Counted from the stretch's first letter, positions 16,672 to 26,774 are shown. The stretch: 64,000 nucleotides of DNA from Planctomycetaceae bacterium (GCA_027487775.1 JAIYCY010000013.1:1-64000); one strand, 5' to 3'. Numbers and translations: made by a program. Notes: generated by a model from the sequence alone, not told the origin.

Positions 16672-18366
16672 GTGGGAAAGATGCTTACCGAGCCTCGCTG
16701 GCGATATCGTCTGCTTCTGGGATTGATCCTGCTGGTGACGGCGGCGATGTATTTGGGTGCGCTCGATCGGATGCCGTTGATCGATCGTGATGAGCCTCGC
16801 TACGCGCAGGCTTCACGACAGATGTTGGTGGGTGGTGATTGGGTGGTGCCGCAGTATTTGGATGAGCTGCGTTTGGTGAAGCCGGTCGGGATTTATTGGA
16901 TTCAGGCGATCAGCATGAGCGTCTTTGGTGACACGCAGGCGGCGGCGCGGTTGCCGTCGGCGTTGGCGATGCTGTGCGTTCTGGGTTTGATGGGGATGGC
17001 GTTGCCCGAAGTGATCGGTCGTGTCCGAGCGGCGCTGGCGGTGCTGATTGTGGGGACATCGCTTCTGGTGGCATACATCGCGCGGGTAGCGATGACGGAT
17101 GCGGTGCTGCTGCTACCGATCACGGGTGCGATGTTCGGGCTGTATGCGTATTGGCGCGGTCATCGGACGTGGTCGCTGGCGGTGCTGATGGGGCTTTGCC
17201 TTGGCGTATCGACGATCATCAAGGGACCGATCCTGCTCTTTTATCTGCTTGCAACGGTGGCGGGCCTGATAGTGCTTCGTTGGACGCATCGTCCACAGGT
17301 GCAGCACAAGCTGGGGACTGTGGACGCAGAGTCGAGCGCTTTCCGCAGTATCGGTGCGACGTTGGTGGTGATCGGGGTCGCGTTTGCGATTTTGTTGCCC
17401 TGGCTTTTGCGGATCGAGGCGCGGATTCCCGGATACGCGTTTGGGACGGTGAGCACGGAGATCGTCGCCCGCGGGAAGAGTGCGATGGAAGGTCATTCGG
17501 GCCCGCCCGGTTTTTATGCGATTCTGATTTGGGTGACGCTGTTTCCGTGGGCGATATTCCTGCCCGCTGCGGTGATCAATGGCTGGCGTCGCCGGCATGT
17601 GCCGATGATCCGCTTTTCGCTGGCGGCGGTCGTTGCGTGCTGGATTCCGCTGGAGATCTATCAGACCAAGCTTCCGCACTACCTGCTGCCGATCTACCCA
17701 TTCCTGGGCATTTTGATAGCTGACGCGATCGTACGATCGATGCGTGGGCGGCTTCGTGATCTGTCCGACACGCCTTTCCGCATCACGGCGCTCGTCGCTT
17801 CATTCGCGGTGGCGATCGGCATCCTGATGATGCTTGTTGTGCCGCCCGCGTTGGTCGGCGAGCAACCGTGGACGATTTATCTCCGCGCCGTGCTGATCGC
17901 GATTCCGCTCGGTGCGATGTCGATCCTCGCGGGTCGGTTGCTCTACACGAAGAACCTCCGCGCTGCGGTGCCCGTGATGGCGCTGGGGTCGGTCGCGTCG
18001 TTTTTGCTGATCACGCACTTCTACGCGCCTCACGCAAAGTTTTTGACGCTTTCGCGCGACGTCGGCGAATCGTTGCTCAAACATTTGCCTGAGGGTGAGC
18101 ACGCATGGATGGTCGACTACAAGGAGCCGAGCCTCGCCTTCCACGCGCGCGGCCGGGTGCGCGAGCAGAGCAACGAAAAATTCTACGAGTCGATTCCGAG
18201 GTCTGATTGGCCTGTCATGCTGATCACCACTCAGCGCCACTGGCAGGGCGTGCCCGAAGAGATCCGCGCGAGTTTCAGCGAAGTGGCCCGGCATCGCGGG
18301 ATTTCACTCGGTGCGCCGGATCGTCTGCACGAGGTGTTGATCTTGCAACTCTCGCCCGATCGATGA
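16672..18366 (+). CDS. ArnT/GT39-like membrane glycosyltransferase
   Basis: The 564-residue protein has about 11-12 predicted membrane segments and a large first periplasmic loop beginning DRDEPRYAQASRQM, the acidic DE-x-x-YA signature of ArnT/PMT-type (GT-C) transferases. These move a sugar from a polyprenyl phosphate onto lipid A, protein or another acceptor on the periplasmic face. The soluble C-terminal stretch (residues 455-564) is consistent with the family. The start is GTG at 16672 or ATG at 16681. A heptosyltransferase-like gene follows after 60 bp and suggests work on the same surface glycan. Confidence 0.85.
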   Translation: MGKMLTEPRWRYRLLLGLILLVTAAMYLGALDRMPLIDRDEPRYAQASRQMLVGGDWVVPQYLDELRLVKPVGIYWIQAISMSVFGDTQAAARLPSALAMLCVLGLMGMALPEVIGRVRAALAVLIVGTSLLVAYIARVAMTDAVLLLPITGAMFGLYAYWRGHRTWSLAVLMGLCLGVSTIIKGPILLFYLLATVAGLIVLRWTHRPQVQHKLGTVDAESSAFRSIGATLVVIGVAFAILLPWLLRIEARIPGYAFGTVSTEIVARGKSAMEGHSGPPGFYAILIWVTLFPWAIFLPAAVINGWRRRHVPMIRFSLAAVVACWIPLEIYQTKLPHYLLPIYPFLGILIADAIVRSMRGRLRDLSDTPFRITALVASFAVAIGILMMLVVPPALVGEQPWTIYLRAVLIAIPLGAMSILAGRLLYTKNLRAAVPVMALGSVASFLLITHFYAPHAKFLTLSRDVGESLLKHLPEGEHAWMVDYKEPSLAFHARGRVREQSNEKFYESIPRSDWPVMLITTQRHWQGVPEEIRASFSEVARHRGISLGAPDRLHEVLILQLSPDR

Positions 18367-18426
18367 TTCTCTTTGTTGATCGGCTTTTTGTTTCGTCGAT
18401 GGTTTTTTCTCGCGTCGTCCATTTTG

Positions 18427-19521
18427 ATGAGCAAACCCGATCGCATCCTCGTGATTCTGCCCAGTTGGGTCGGCGACGTGGTGATGGCCACGCCGATGCT
18501 GCGGGCTCTGCGTGCGGGTTATCCGGATGCACGGATCACGTGGCTGATGCGGCGGTATCTCAAGCCGCTGGTGTGCGGATGTCCGTGGGCGGATCGTTTG
18601 CTGACGTTTCGTCCGGGTCGGGATTCGCCGGTTCGACTGGGGATGAAGTTGCGTGCCGGACGATTCGATTTGGCGGTGCTGCTTCCGAATGCGTTTAAGT
18701 CTGCGTTGATCGCCCGGCTAAGCGGTGCGGGTCGGATTGTTGGTTATGCGCGTGACGGTCGCTCGCTCCTGTTGACGGATCGGCTGGCCGTGCCGAATCG
18801 TGTTGGGGGGAGGTTCGTGCCTTATCCGACGCTGGATTACTACCTGCATCTGGTCGAGCATCTCGGCCTGCCCGTGGGGATGACGAGCGCGGACCGGGCG
18901 ATGCAACTCTTTGTCACCGACGCCGAGCGCGCCGAAGCCCTCGCCGTCCTTGCGCGTGCAGGCGTTGATGTCTCACTCGATCGGCCCGGACGGACGGGGC
19001 GTGCGCCGCTGATCCTTCTGAACCCTGGCGCGAACTACGGGGCTGCCAAGATTTGGAAGCTCGATCGCTTTGCGCAGCTCGCCGACCGACTGCACGAGAC
19101 GCTCGGTGCGACGGTGCTGATCAGCACTGCTCCGAAGGAGCGGAAGATCGCAGACGAGCTCTTGTCCCACGCGCGACACAAGCACGTCGATCTCGGCCTT
19201 GCCCGACCGACGCTCGGTAGCCTCAAAGAGATCATCCGTCGATGCGATCTGATGGTGACCAACGACACCGGTCCGCGGCACATGGCCGCCGCGTTGGATG
19301 TGCCGGTCGTCACGATCTTTGGCCCGACGCATACTGACTGGACGACGATTCCCTTCGAGGATGAACGTATCGTCCGCATCGACGTGGATTGTGGCCCGTG
19401 CCAGAGAAAGACGTGTCCGCTCGACCACCGCTGCATGACGGGGATCAGCGTAGACTCTGTGTATGGCGCGGCCCTTGAACTCCTGGGCAGACGTCGGCCG
19501 CTCAAAATCATTGATTCCTAG
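18427..19521 (+). CDS. waaF: GT9 heptosyltransferase, WaaF-like
   Basis: GT9 enzymes add heptose from ADP-heptose to the LPS inner core. The 364-residue protein shows ILVILPSWVGDVVMATP at the start, the donor-binding LNPGANYGAAKIW near residue 199, NDTGPRHMAAALDVP and FGPTHTDWTTI, and the C-terminal PCQRKTCPLDHRCM block common in WaaF. An in-frame TTG at 18373 would add 18 hydrophobic residues and is less likely. Together with lpxD it argues for LPS with a heptose-like core. Confidence 0.88.
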   Translation: MSKPDRILVILPSWVGDVVMATPMLRALRAGYPDARITWLMRRYLKPLVCGCPWADRLLTFRPGRDSPVRLGMKLRAGRFDLAVLLPNAFKSALIARLSGAGRIVGYARDGRSLLLTDRLAVPNRVGGRFVPYPTLDYYLHLVEHLGLPVGMTSADRAMQLFVTDAERAEALAVLARAGVDVSLDRPGRTGRAPLILLNPGANYGAAKIWKLDRFAQLADRLHETLGATVLISTAPKERKIADELLSHARHKHVDLGLARPTLGSLKEIIRRCDLMVTNDTGPRHMAAALDVPVVTIFGPTHTDWTTIPFEDERIVRIDVDCGPCQRKTCPLDHRCMTGISVDSVYGAALELLGRRRPLKIIDS

Positions 19522-19601
19522 GCATCATGGGACGTCAGATGGGACGCCAGACGCCAGCCAGAACCCTGTGTGGATCGATCTTGAGGAGTGGACGAATCGC
19601 G

Positions 19602-20993
19602 TCAGTGTCCATGGACGGGTTCGCCGAGGAGTTTTTTGAGTTCGGCGAATTTTTCGCCCAGCAGTTTTGGCGTGCTGGCTTCGAGGTTGAGGCGAAGGAG
19701 CGGTTCGGTGTTGCTCTTTCGGACGTTGAACCACCAGTCGCCGAGGTCGATTGTCACACCGTCGAGGTAATCGATTTGTGCTTTTTTGTAGGTCTCGGCG
19801 AGTTCGCGCAGTTTGGCGTCCTTGTCTTCGACTTCGAAGTTGACTTCGCCGGACTGGGCGTATCGGCGCATGGGAGCGATCAACTCGCTGAGGGGTTTTT
19901 GCTGTTGTGAGAGGATGGAGAGCAGGACGGCGAAGGCGACCGCGCCGGAGTCGGTGTTGAAGCTGTCACGGAAGTAGAAGTGGCCGGAGAGTTCTCCGCC
20001 GAAGACGCCCTGGGTCTGTGCGAGTGTTGCCTTCATGAAGGCGTGACCGACGCGGTCTCGTTTAGCGACTCCGCCGAGCCGTTCGACTTCTTCTTTGACG
20101 ACGTGGCTGGAGCGGAGGTCGTAGACGACGGTTTTGCCCTTGTTTTCGGGCTTATTGAGGAAGTGCGGTGCGAAGAGCGCGGTGAGCAGGTCGCAGCCGA
20201 TCATGGTGCCGCGCTCATCGAGGAAGATGCATCGGTCGGCGTCGCCGTCGAAGCAGGCTCCGAGTTCGACGCCGGGGGTTTGGCTCATTTTGTCTTTGAG
20301 CATCTGCATATTTGATTCGACGAGCGGGTTGGGATCGTGAACGAAGCTGCCGGTGATTTCGAAGAGGATGGGAACGATCTCAAGGTTTGGGATGTCGCTG
20401 AAGACTTTGGGGACCATGAGACCGGCCATGCCGTTGCTGGCATCGACGGCGACCTTCACCTTTCGCTTGAGGTCGAGGAATTTCAGGACGTGCTTGCGAT
20501 AGTCAGCCCAGAGGTCGGCGGATTCGAGCTTGCCGGAGAGTCCGGTGTGACCGACGCGTAGGGTGGAGGCGATGCGTTTGATGTCATCGAGTCCGCTGCC
20601 GGATCCGATGGGCCTTGCGCGCGGGCCGCTGATTTTGAATCCGTTGTATTGGATCGGATTGTGGCTGGCCGTGGTTTGGATTCCGCCGACGCAATTGAGA
20701 TGGTTGATGGCGAAGTAGATGAAGCTGGTGTCGATCATGCCGACATCGATGACGTCCATGCCGGTGGATCGGATGCCTTCGATGAGGGCGCGGCAGAGTT
20801 CGGGCGAGCTGGGTCGCATGTCGCGGCCGACGACGATGGTGTTTTCGAGCTTCACCTTCGGCTCGGGATTCGCTTGGCGGCTGCGCTTGAGGTATTGGGC
20901 GGTGGCATGTCCGACTTTCCATGCGGCTTCTTCGTTGAGTGGATTGGGGTGGACGGCGCGGACGTCGTAGGCTTTGAAGATTTTTTCGATCAT
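19602..20993 (-). CDS. Phosphomannomutase/phosphoglucomutase
   Basis: The 463-residue protein interconverts hexose 1- and 6-phosphates and feeds GDP-mannose or UDP-glucose synthesis. It has the active-site serine loop TTASHNPIQYNGFK near residue 105, the metal loop DGDADRCIF near residue 245, the sugar-binding GELSGHFYF and the C-terminal phosphate-binding RKSNTEPLLRLN. All four alpha-D-phosphohexomutase domains are present. It stands near two glycosyltransferases but on the opposite strand. Confidence 0.94.
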   Translation of the reverse strand: MIEKIFKAYDVRAVHPNPLNEEAAWKVGHATAQYLKRSRQANPEPKVKLENTIVVGRDMRPSSPELCRALIEGIRSTGMDVIDVGMIDTSFIYFAINHLNCVGGIQTTASHNPIQYNGFKISGPRARPIGSGSGLDDIKRIASTLRVGHTGLSGKLESADLWADYRKHVLKFLDLKRKVKVAVDASNGMAGLMVPKVFSDIPNLEIVPILFEITGSFVHDPNPLVESNMQMLKDKMSQTPGVELGACFDGDADRCIFLDERGTMIGCDLLTALFAPHFLNKPENKGKTVVYDLRSSHVVKEEVERLGGVAKRDRVGHAFMKATLAQTQGVFGGELSGHFYFRDSFNTDSGAVAFAVLLSILSQQQKPLSELIAPMRRYAQSGEVNFEVEDKDAKLRELAETYKKAQIDYLDGVTIDLGDWWFNVRKSNTEPLLRLNLEASTPKLLGEKFAELKKLLGEPVHGH

Positions 20994-21186
20994 GGCTTCT
21001 CCGAGAGTTTTTGGGTTCCAGCAAGTTCCGAGGAAGCGTCATGCGCACCTCAGGGAGAGAAGACCCTACACAAAGCGGGCGAGTCATCCAAGGGGCGAAG
21101 GTCGGGAGAAATCTGGATGAAGATGAACCACGGAGCGCGGAGGAAGTTTTTGCTGACACGCGAGCAGGTCGGTGTAGAATGTGAGT

Positions 21187-21555
21187 ATGGTGGTATTGAA
21201 TGCTCATTTTGACGGGAAAGTGTTGGTGCCGGATGAACCGCTGGATTTGAAGCCGAATCAGCGCGTGCGGATCACGGTCGAGCCGACGGATGCTTTGGAC
21301 GAGCAGCACAGCACCGGTCAGGATGCAAGGCCGAGTCCCGTGGACTTGAGCAAGATTCGTGGGGCGGGCCTGATCAGGCCGACGAATGCGAAACCGCCAT
21401 CTGGTGCACCCACGACAAGCAACTGGCATGCGCTGATTGGCATCGGACTGGAAGGCCCGACGAATCCGAATCCTCGATTTCCTGATGATGATGCGATTTG
21501 GGAAGGAAGTCTCGGCGACACATTGGTCGACGACCCACGCAGGAAGCCGCGATGA
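21187..21555 (+). CDS. VapB-type antitoxin with DUF104-like N-terminus
   Basis: Residues 1-35 (VVLNAHFDGKVLVPDEPLDL, then QRVRITVE) match the short beta-hairpin antitoxins of the AF2212/DUF104 type that pair with PIN toxins. The rest, to residue 122, is Pro-rich and probably disordered until bound by the toxin, and is longer than usual for the family. I use the ATG at 21187; a GTG at 21181 is also in frame. Its stop overlaps the toxin start by four bases (ATGA), the usual linkage for such pairs. Confidence 0.8.
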   Translation: MVVLNAHFDGKVLVPDEPLDLKPNQRVRITVEPTDALDEQHSTGQDARPSPVDLSKIRGAGLIRPTNAKPPSGAPTTSNWHALIGIGLEGPTNPNPRFPDDDAIWEGSLGDTLVDDPRRKPR

Positions 21556-21929
21556 TTATCGATACCTCTGCGATTTTGGCTGTGCTGTTCCGCGAGGCCC
21601 AAGCGGAATGGGTTGCAGATCAACTTTCGTCGGAGCGAACCCATTTCACGAGCACTGTCAACTTGGCCGAGTGTTTGATTCGATTGGAGGATCTCAAGCC
21701 CCTCAGATTTCAGGAACTTGCAGACTCGCTCTATGCGATGGATGTGCGATTCGAACCGCCGTCCTTGCTGGAGGCGCAAATCGCAGCAGCTGCGCGGAAA
21801 ACGTATCCGATAAACTTCGGCGACTGCTTCGCGTATGCCCTGGCCAAGTCGACGGGATTGCCTTTGTTGACGCTCGATGAGGACTTTCGAGCGACAGACG
21901 CCAATGTTCTCATTCCGCCGCGCTTATGA
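21552..21929 (+). CDS. vapC: VapC-type PIN-domain toxin
   Basis: The 125-residue protein has all four PIN-domain acidic residues: D4 (MIIDTSA), E40 (NLAEC), D91 (FGDCFAYA) and D109 (LTLDEDF). VapC toxins are Mg-dependent ribonucleases that often cut tRNA or rRNA and are held by the paired antitoxin. Translation is coupled to the upstream antitoxin by a 4-nt overlap. The C-terminus overlaps the convergent transglutaminase gene by six bases. Confidence 0.92.
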   Translation: MIIDTSAILAVLFREAQAEWVADQLSSERTHFTSTVNLAECLIRLEDLKPLRFQELADSLYAMDVRFEPPSLLEAQIAAAARKTYPINFGDCFAYALAKSTGLPLLTLDEDFRATDANVLIPPRL

Positions 21930-24230
21930 GCGGTTTTGGGGCAGATGGTGTTCGATGTCGGCGACGGCGTGTTCGAGTCTGCGGCGGCGTGTGGGTGGGA
22001 GTTCGGCTTTGCCGAATCGGATGCGGTAGAAGATGCCGGTGAGTCGCTGGACATTTCGGTAGGGTTCTGCGGGTAGGAAGTCGAGGCTGCGTCCGAATTC
22101 CATGGGTGTTTGGTGATCTTTGCGTTTGACGCCTGCGTCGGAGAGTTTTCGGATGAGTTGGTCGTAGAACCCGAGTTGTTCGGCGAGTCGTCGACGCTCG
22201 GCGGGGTCTTCGATGTCGAGTCCAATTCGATCTGCGCGGCGTCGTAGTTTGATTCGTTGTCGGATGTAGAGCGCGACGGCGACCATGGCGCCGATGACCG
22301 CGATCGTGATGAAGACCATCATGATGCGTTCGGAGAGGTCGTAGGATCTTCGATTAAAGGTGTCGATGAGTTGATCGAGCCAGCCGGATCGGTCGGAACG
22401 TCTGGGTGTGACGGCTTCATCGAGGCGTCCGCCGCGCCAGGTTTCGACGCGTTCGACGAGGGAGTTTTGGGAGTCTGAGTCGTAGGCGATGACGTTGCTG
22501 GCCCAGACGTGCTGGAGGTAGTCCATGAGGTGTTTGGCGTGTTGCCAGATGCTTTTTTCGCGGACCGTGCCGTCGACGTCGTTGCCGCTGGTGGGATCGA
22601 AGGTGGTCCAGCCGGTGTCGGTGAGGACTTCGACCCATGCGTGCGCGTGGCTTTGCCTTGCGATAAAATAGCCGCCGAGGCTGTTGTATTCATCGACTTT
22701 GTATCCGCTGACGTATCGTGCAGGGATGCCGAGGCTGTGGCACATGAGGACCATGGCACTGGCGAAGTATTCGCAGTGGCCTTTTTTGAAATCGGTGAGG
22801 AAGGCGACGATGGGATCGCGTTCGTCGGAGATGGATCGTTCGGCGGTGAGGTCGAGGGTGTAGGCGAAGTCTTGTTGGAGGTGTCGTTCGATGCGTCTTG
22901 CGACGATGGCATTGGCGGCGGAGGGTCTTCCGGGGCGGATGTCGTCGAGGGCGTTTCGAGCTTCCGGGTCGGCGGCCCAGACGGCGTCGCTTCGGGCGTA
23001 GGATTCGATTTGGGGAGGGATGGCGATGCTGTTGATGGGTTGGGGTGCGGGCTCGACACCCATGGCGGCGAGTCGACTGGATCGACCGGGCAAGACGCCT
23101 GTGCTGACGACTTCGTATTCGAGGGGTCGGTTGATGACTTCAGCGGAGCTGATCACGTAGTCGTTTTCATTGAAGAAGAGTCGGAGATTCTGTTGGCTGC
23201 GGATGGCTTGAGCGCCTGGCATGGCAAAGATGATGGGTTCGCCGACCGGTTTGAGGGGCATGAACTTTTGGACGTAGAGACCTGTGGCATTAGGTGGGAG
23301 AGGCTCGGTCAGGACGATTTCGTTGCCTGATCGGATCATGCGGGTGGGATCGAGGGGTGAGCGGCTGGTGCGTTTCCATTTCCAGCGTGTGTTGCTGGTG
23401 GGATCTCCGTCGTAGGCGTCGTAGACGTATCCGCGAAGGTAGATGGGGCCGGAAGTGAGTCGCTTGCCGTCGCGTGTGACTTCGACCCAGGCGACTTCGG
23501 TTGTGTTTTGTTGGATGCGTGAGACGGATTGTAGATCTGCCTCGGAGCCGAATCCGGTTTGGGAGTTCATGCTTCGGGCGACTTGTCCGAACATGAGGCC
23601 CGCGCCGGGCCCGCGTGGGAAGAAGAGGAAGACGACGAGTCCGACGATGATGGAAGTTGCGCCGACGAGGGCGGTGAATCGGCCCATGGAGCGGTTAAAG
23701 AATCGGTGATCCTGTCTGAGGGTGAGGGGATTGAGATGTCGCTCATCGATGCCCATTTGCGTGCGGGCGTGTTCGGTTTCGATCTTGAGGTGGAAGAGCA
23801 GACAGCAATAGGTTGAGAGCGTGAGATAGGCGAACATGATCAGACCGACGAGCAGTGACGCGGTATTGATGATGGCGGCCACCATGAGCAGGAGGCTGAG
23901 CACGAGAAGCTGCGCGTAGTCGCGATTGGACCGTTGCTCGAAGAGTTTGACGATCTGGAGAATGAGCAGGAACTCGCCGATGAGGATGATGGCCTGCGAG
24001 CCGCCCTGGAATCGGACTGCGACGTAGGCGAACCCCAAGAGTGTGAGGGCATTGGCGAGCCAGTGGGGCATCGGGCGAAACTTGCCTGTGCGGACGAGTT
24101 GTCGATTGAGCAGGAGTGCTCCGATGGAGAGCAGAAGGAGCGCGAAGTTACCGATCGCGAAGCAGAACCCGGCAAAGCCGAGCGCGACGACGACGTAGAG
24201 AGTCGGCTTGAATTGGCGGATGTCGTACAT
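21924..24230 (-). CDS. TgpA-like transglutaminase membrane protein (DUF3488)
   Basis: The 768-residue protein begins with about six membrane helices (residues 1-210, DUF3488/TgpA N-terminal), then an extracytoplasmic region, a transglutaminase-like core with Cys in GHCEYFASAM (near residue 500), His in SHAHAWVEV and Asp in FDPTSGND, one more membrane segment near residue 645 (MMVFITIAVIGAMVAVALYI) and a cytoplasmic DUF4129-like tail. The catalytic triad is intact. In many bacteria such a gene follows moxR and a DUF58 gene. The DUF58 gene is directly upstream here; moxR is not in this window. Confidence 0.9.
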   Translation of the reverse strand: MYDIRQFKPTLYVVVALGFAGFCFAIGNFALLLLSIGALLLNRQLVRTGKFRPMPHWLANALTLLGFAYVAVRFQGGSQAIILIGEFLLILQIVKLFEQRSNRDYAQLLVLSLLLMVAAIINTASLLVGLIMFAYLTLSTYCCLLFHLKIETEHARTQMGIDERHLNPLTLRQDHRFFNRSMGRFTALVGATSIIVGLVVFLFFPRGPGAGLMFGQVARSMNSQTGFGSEADLQSVSRIQQNTTEVAWVEVTRDGKRLTSGPIYLRGYVYDAYDGDPTSNTRWKWKRTSRSPLDPTRMIRSGNEIVLTEPLPPNATGLYVQKFMPLKPVGEPIIFAMPGAQAIRSQQNLRLFFNENDYVISSAEVINRPLEYEVVSTGVLPGRSSRLAAMGVEPAPQPINSIAIPPQIESYARSDAVWAADPEARNALDDIRPGRPSAANAIVARRIERHLQQDFAYTLDLTAERSISDERDPIVAFLTDFKKGHCEYFASAMVLMCHSLGIPARYVSGYKVDEYNSLGGYFIARQSHAHAWVEVLTDTGWTTFDPTSGNDVDGTVREKSIWQHAKHLMDYLQHVWASNVIAYDSDSQNSLVERVETWRGGRLDEAVTPRRSDRSGWLDQLIDTFNRRSYDLSERIMMVFITIAVIGAMVAVALYIRQRIKLRRRADRIGLDIEDPAERRRLAEQLGFYDQLIRKLSDAGVKRKDHQTPMEFGRSLDFLPAEPYRNVQRLTGIFYRIRFGKAELPPTRRRRLEHAVADIEHHLPQNRS

Positions 24231-24316
24231 GGCAGTGACTCGCGGCGTTGGACGTATTCAGGAAAATCTTTTAGCCGATCGTAGGACGACGGAAGCGGCT
24301 GGTTTTGGTCAAAGGG

Positions 24317-25597
24317 TCATGGTGTGTTTTGTTTACGGCCGGGGATTTTCAGGGGCGTTTTTTTGGTTGAAGGTTTGGGGGGAAGCGGGGTCATCAGGGA
24401 GAAATTGAGATTGGGATCGAATTCGAACCAGCGCTTTGTTTCGTCGCTGTCGGCGGCGATGGTGAAGACGCCGCGTGCGCCGGCGAATCGACTGCTGGCG
24501 TCTCCGCGTGTGAAGAGGACGATGGTGGCGTATGCGTCGGTGAGTGTGGAGGCTTCGTTGATCAGATGTTCGGCATCGTGCTGGGAGTTGGCGGGGAGTT
24601 GTGCGAGGAGAGTGAGGAGTTCGGTGCGATGGCGTTTGCCGTGGCGTGGTTTGACCAGGGCCCATTCGCCGTTGTGAGCGGCAAATCCGACGGCGAGGCC
24701 GGCTTCGCATGCGGCTTCGATGAGAGAAGCGGCTTGGGCGATGGATTTTTCGACGCTTGCGAGTGCGGCTTCGTCGTCGGTCGGCGCGTAAGTGTCGACG
24801 GCGACGATCACGCGAGGCGGTGCTTCGTGGGTCATTTGTCGGCTGACAACGGTCCCGCTGTGTGCGGTGCGTTTCCAGTAGATCATGCGAGGGCTTTCGC
24901 CTTCGCGATATTCCTTGAGCCCGTAAAATTCATCCATTCCGCCGAGTTTGGGGCGGATGTTCTGGCCGAGATTTTCGGCGCTGCGAAAGCTGCGTAACAG
25001 ATCTGGGGCGACGCGAGCGAGTGCGGGGAAGACCAGAAGTGTTTCGTGATTGGCGCGCGTGACGGCGCGTTTGATGAATCCGAAGGGGAAGCTGGTGGCG
25101 AGTTGGAATCGGTCGAAGACCTGTCGGCCGCGCCGTTTGGGGATGATGTCGCAGCTGATGGTAGCGGATTGTGCATTTGCGACATGGAGGAGATATGCGT
25201 GAGGTTGTCGCAGAAAGCCTTGGGCGTCGAGTTCGCTGATGGTGATGGAGAATGTCGGCCAGAAGCGCTTTTGGTTGCCGATGGTGTAATGGACGACTGC
25301 GGGTCGACCGACGTAGGCGGTATCTGGAAGAAGCCTTCGGACGATGAGTCGTCGGAGGACGATTTTGCTGAGGCGTTCGGCGACGAGGAGCACGCCGATC
25401 ATCAGCCCGAAGACGCCAAAGAGGAGCGAGGCCTGCGTGTTCACTGCGGCGAGGCCCATGAACATCATCAGTGAGCTGTAGATGAGTCCAGTGATCGAGA
25501 AATCAAAGCCCGGCCGCTCGTGGATGGGCGTGAGCCTCGGATCGCGGCGACGGCTGCGTGGTGACGATTTGTTCGAGCGGCTCACACCCATGCGCAA
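24317..25597 (-). CDS. DUF58 domain protein
   Basis: The 426-residue protein has two membrane segments near residues 33-75, then a beta-rich region and the DUF58 signature FYGLKEYREGESPRMIYWKR near residue 228, followed by a von Willebrand A-like fold with IVAVDTYAP. DUF58 proteins work with MoxR AAA+ ATPases and TgpA-like transglutaminases in a poorly understood envelope process. The start is ATG 25597 or the second ATG at 25591. The gap to the transglutaminase gene is 86 bp, consistent with one operon. Confidence 0.88.
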   Translation of the reverse strand: MRMGVSRSNKSSPRSRRRDPRLTPIHERPGFDFSITGLIYSSLMMFMGLAAVNTQASLLFGVFGLMIGVLLVAERLSKIVLRRLIVRRLLPDTAYVGRPAVVHYTIGNQKRFWPTFSITISELDAQGFLRQPHAYLLHVANAQSATISCDIIPKRRGRQVFDRFQLATSFPFGFIKRAVTRANHETLLVFPALARVAPDLLRSFRSAENLGQNIRPKLGGMDEFYGLKEYREGESPRMIYWKRTAHSGTVVSRQMTHEAPPRVIVAVDTYAPTDDEAALASVEKSIAQAASLIEAACEAGLAVGFAAHNGEWALVKPRHGKRHRTELLTLLAQLPANSQHDAEHLINEASTLTDAYATIVLFTRGDASSRFAGARGVFTIAADSDETKRWFEFDPNLNFSLMTPLPPKPSTKKTPLKIPGRKQNTP

Positions 25598-25764
25598 GAT
25601 GGTAGCGCACGATCGACCGCCCTACCACTCCAATTTGTACGAACTCATCCGTCGGACGGAAGCTGGGCTGGCTCGAATTGACGTGGCAAGACGTCTCGAT
25701 TTCACGAAGTGTAAGAGCTCGACTAACATGAGAGGGCTCACAGGCTCGATCGATGGAGGAAATG

Positions 25765-26721
25765 ATGTCAGGCATGGAAGCGAAGAAGACCCGCGCGATC
25801 AAGACCAACAGCCTCGCGGCCGCAACGCTTGCGTTCGTCGGACTTGGATGCTTGCAGCCGCTGGTCGCGATGGGTCAGCCGGTTCCAGAGAGCGTTTACC
25901 CCGCCCCACTGCCGGGCGAGGGTATGCCATACCTCGAATCGGGCAATTCCGGCTCGAGTGACTTTTGGGGCGACGATCGCTCGACGGCCCGAGGCGTGGG
26001 TGCAGCGTTCGAGGTCCGTTACAGCACAGACCACATCTTTCGCGGTTTCGAGCGTTTTGAGACCGAGACGGAAGACAAGCTAAACCTGCAGCTGAGCGGC
26101 AAGATCAAACTCGATCTCGGGAAACTGCCCCATCCATACGTTGAGGGCTTCGTCAACATCGCTGAAAGCGATCCGATCAGCAGTTTTCAGGAGGTCAGGC
26201 CAACGATCGGATTTGACTGGGCCTTGCGGCCGTTCATTCTGTCGGCGGGCCACACGAATTACATTTTTCCCGATCGTGAAGCCCTGGATACGAACGAAGT
26301 CTCTCTCAAGCTGCAGTTCGACGACACCGACATTCTGCGTCGCGATCGCCCGCTCTTTTCGCCTTATGTGCTGGGCGTGTTTGATTACGACACCTACGAC
26401 GGCGTGTACACGGAGGTGGGGATACGGCACAGCATTTCGTTTGATTCACTCGATCTGGTGCTGACGGTTGATGGACATGTTTCCTACGTCAACGGGCACG
26501 ACCTCTTCGCGGTGGATCCGGCATCTGACGATGACAGCGGATTCCAGCACTATCAAGTGGGGCTGAGCGCCGTGTGGGGATTGAATCAGTTGATGAATCT
26601 GCCCGACCGCTTCGGGCGATGGAGCGTGGTGGGCTATTTGAATTACACCGACGGCATCGACAATGATTTGATCAATACGACTCAACTCTGGGGCGGCGCG
26701 GGGTTCAGGCTGGAGTTTTGA
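25765..26721 (+). CDS. Predicted outer-membrane beta-barrel protein
   Basis: The 318-residue protein starts with a signal peptide (TNSLAAATLAFVGLGCLQPL, then AMG; GQPV follows). A short linker leads to alternating strands such as VRYSTDHIFRGFERF, VGIRHSISF and SVVGYLNYTDG, and the chain ends in GAGFRLEF, an aromatic terminus typical for outer-membrane barrels. It resembles the conserved barrel proteins of the TIGR02001 type; the substrate is unknown. GGAGG at 25755-25759 lies 5 nt before the ATG chosen; ATGs at 25753, 25762 and 25774 are in frame. An inverted repeat (26723-26731 with 26748-26756) lies in the convergent gap downstream and may end transcription. Confidence 0.75.
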   Translation: MSGMEAKKTRAIKTNSLAAATLAFVGLGCLQPLVAMGQPVPESVYPAPLPGEGMPYLESGNSGSSDFWGDDRSTARGVGAAFEVRYSTDHIFRGFERFETETEDKLNLQLSGKIKLDLGKLPHPYVEGFVNIAESDPISSFQEVRPTIGFDWALRPFILSAGHTNYIFPDREALDTNEVSLKLQFDDTDILRRDRPLFSPYVLGVFDYDTYDGVYTEVGIRHSISFDSLDLVLTVDGHVSYVNGHDLFAVDPASDDDSGFQHYQVGLSAVWGLNQLMNLPDRFGRWSVVGYLNYTDGIDNDLINTTQLWGGAGFRLEF

Positions 26722-26774
26722 ATCGGCTCGCACTGTGCACAAAATCAGCGAACCGATCTCGTGGTGACGTCAGC

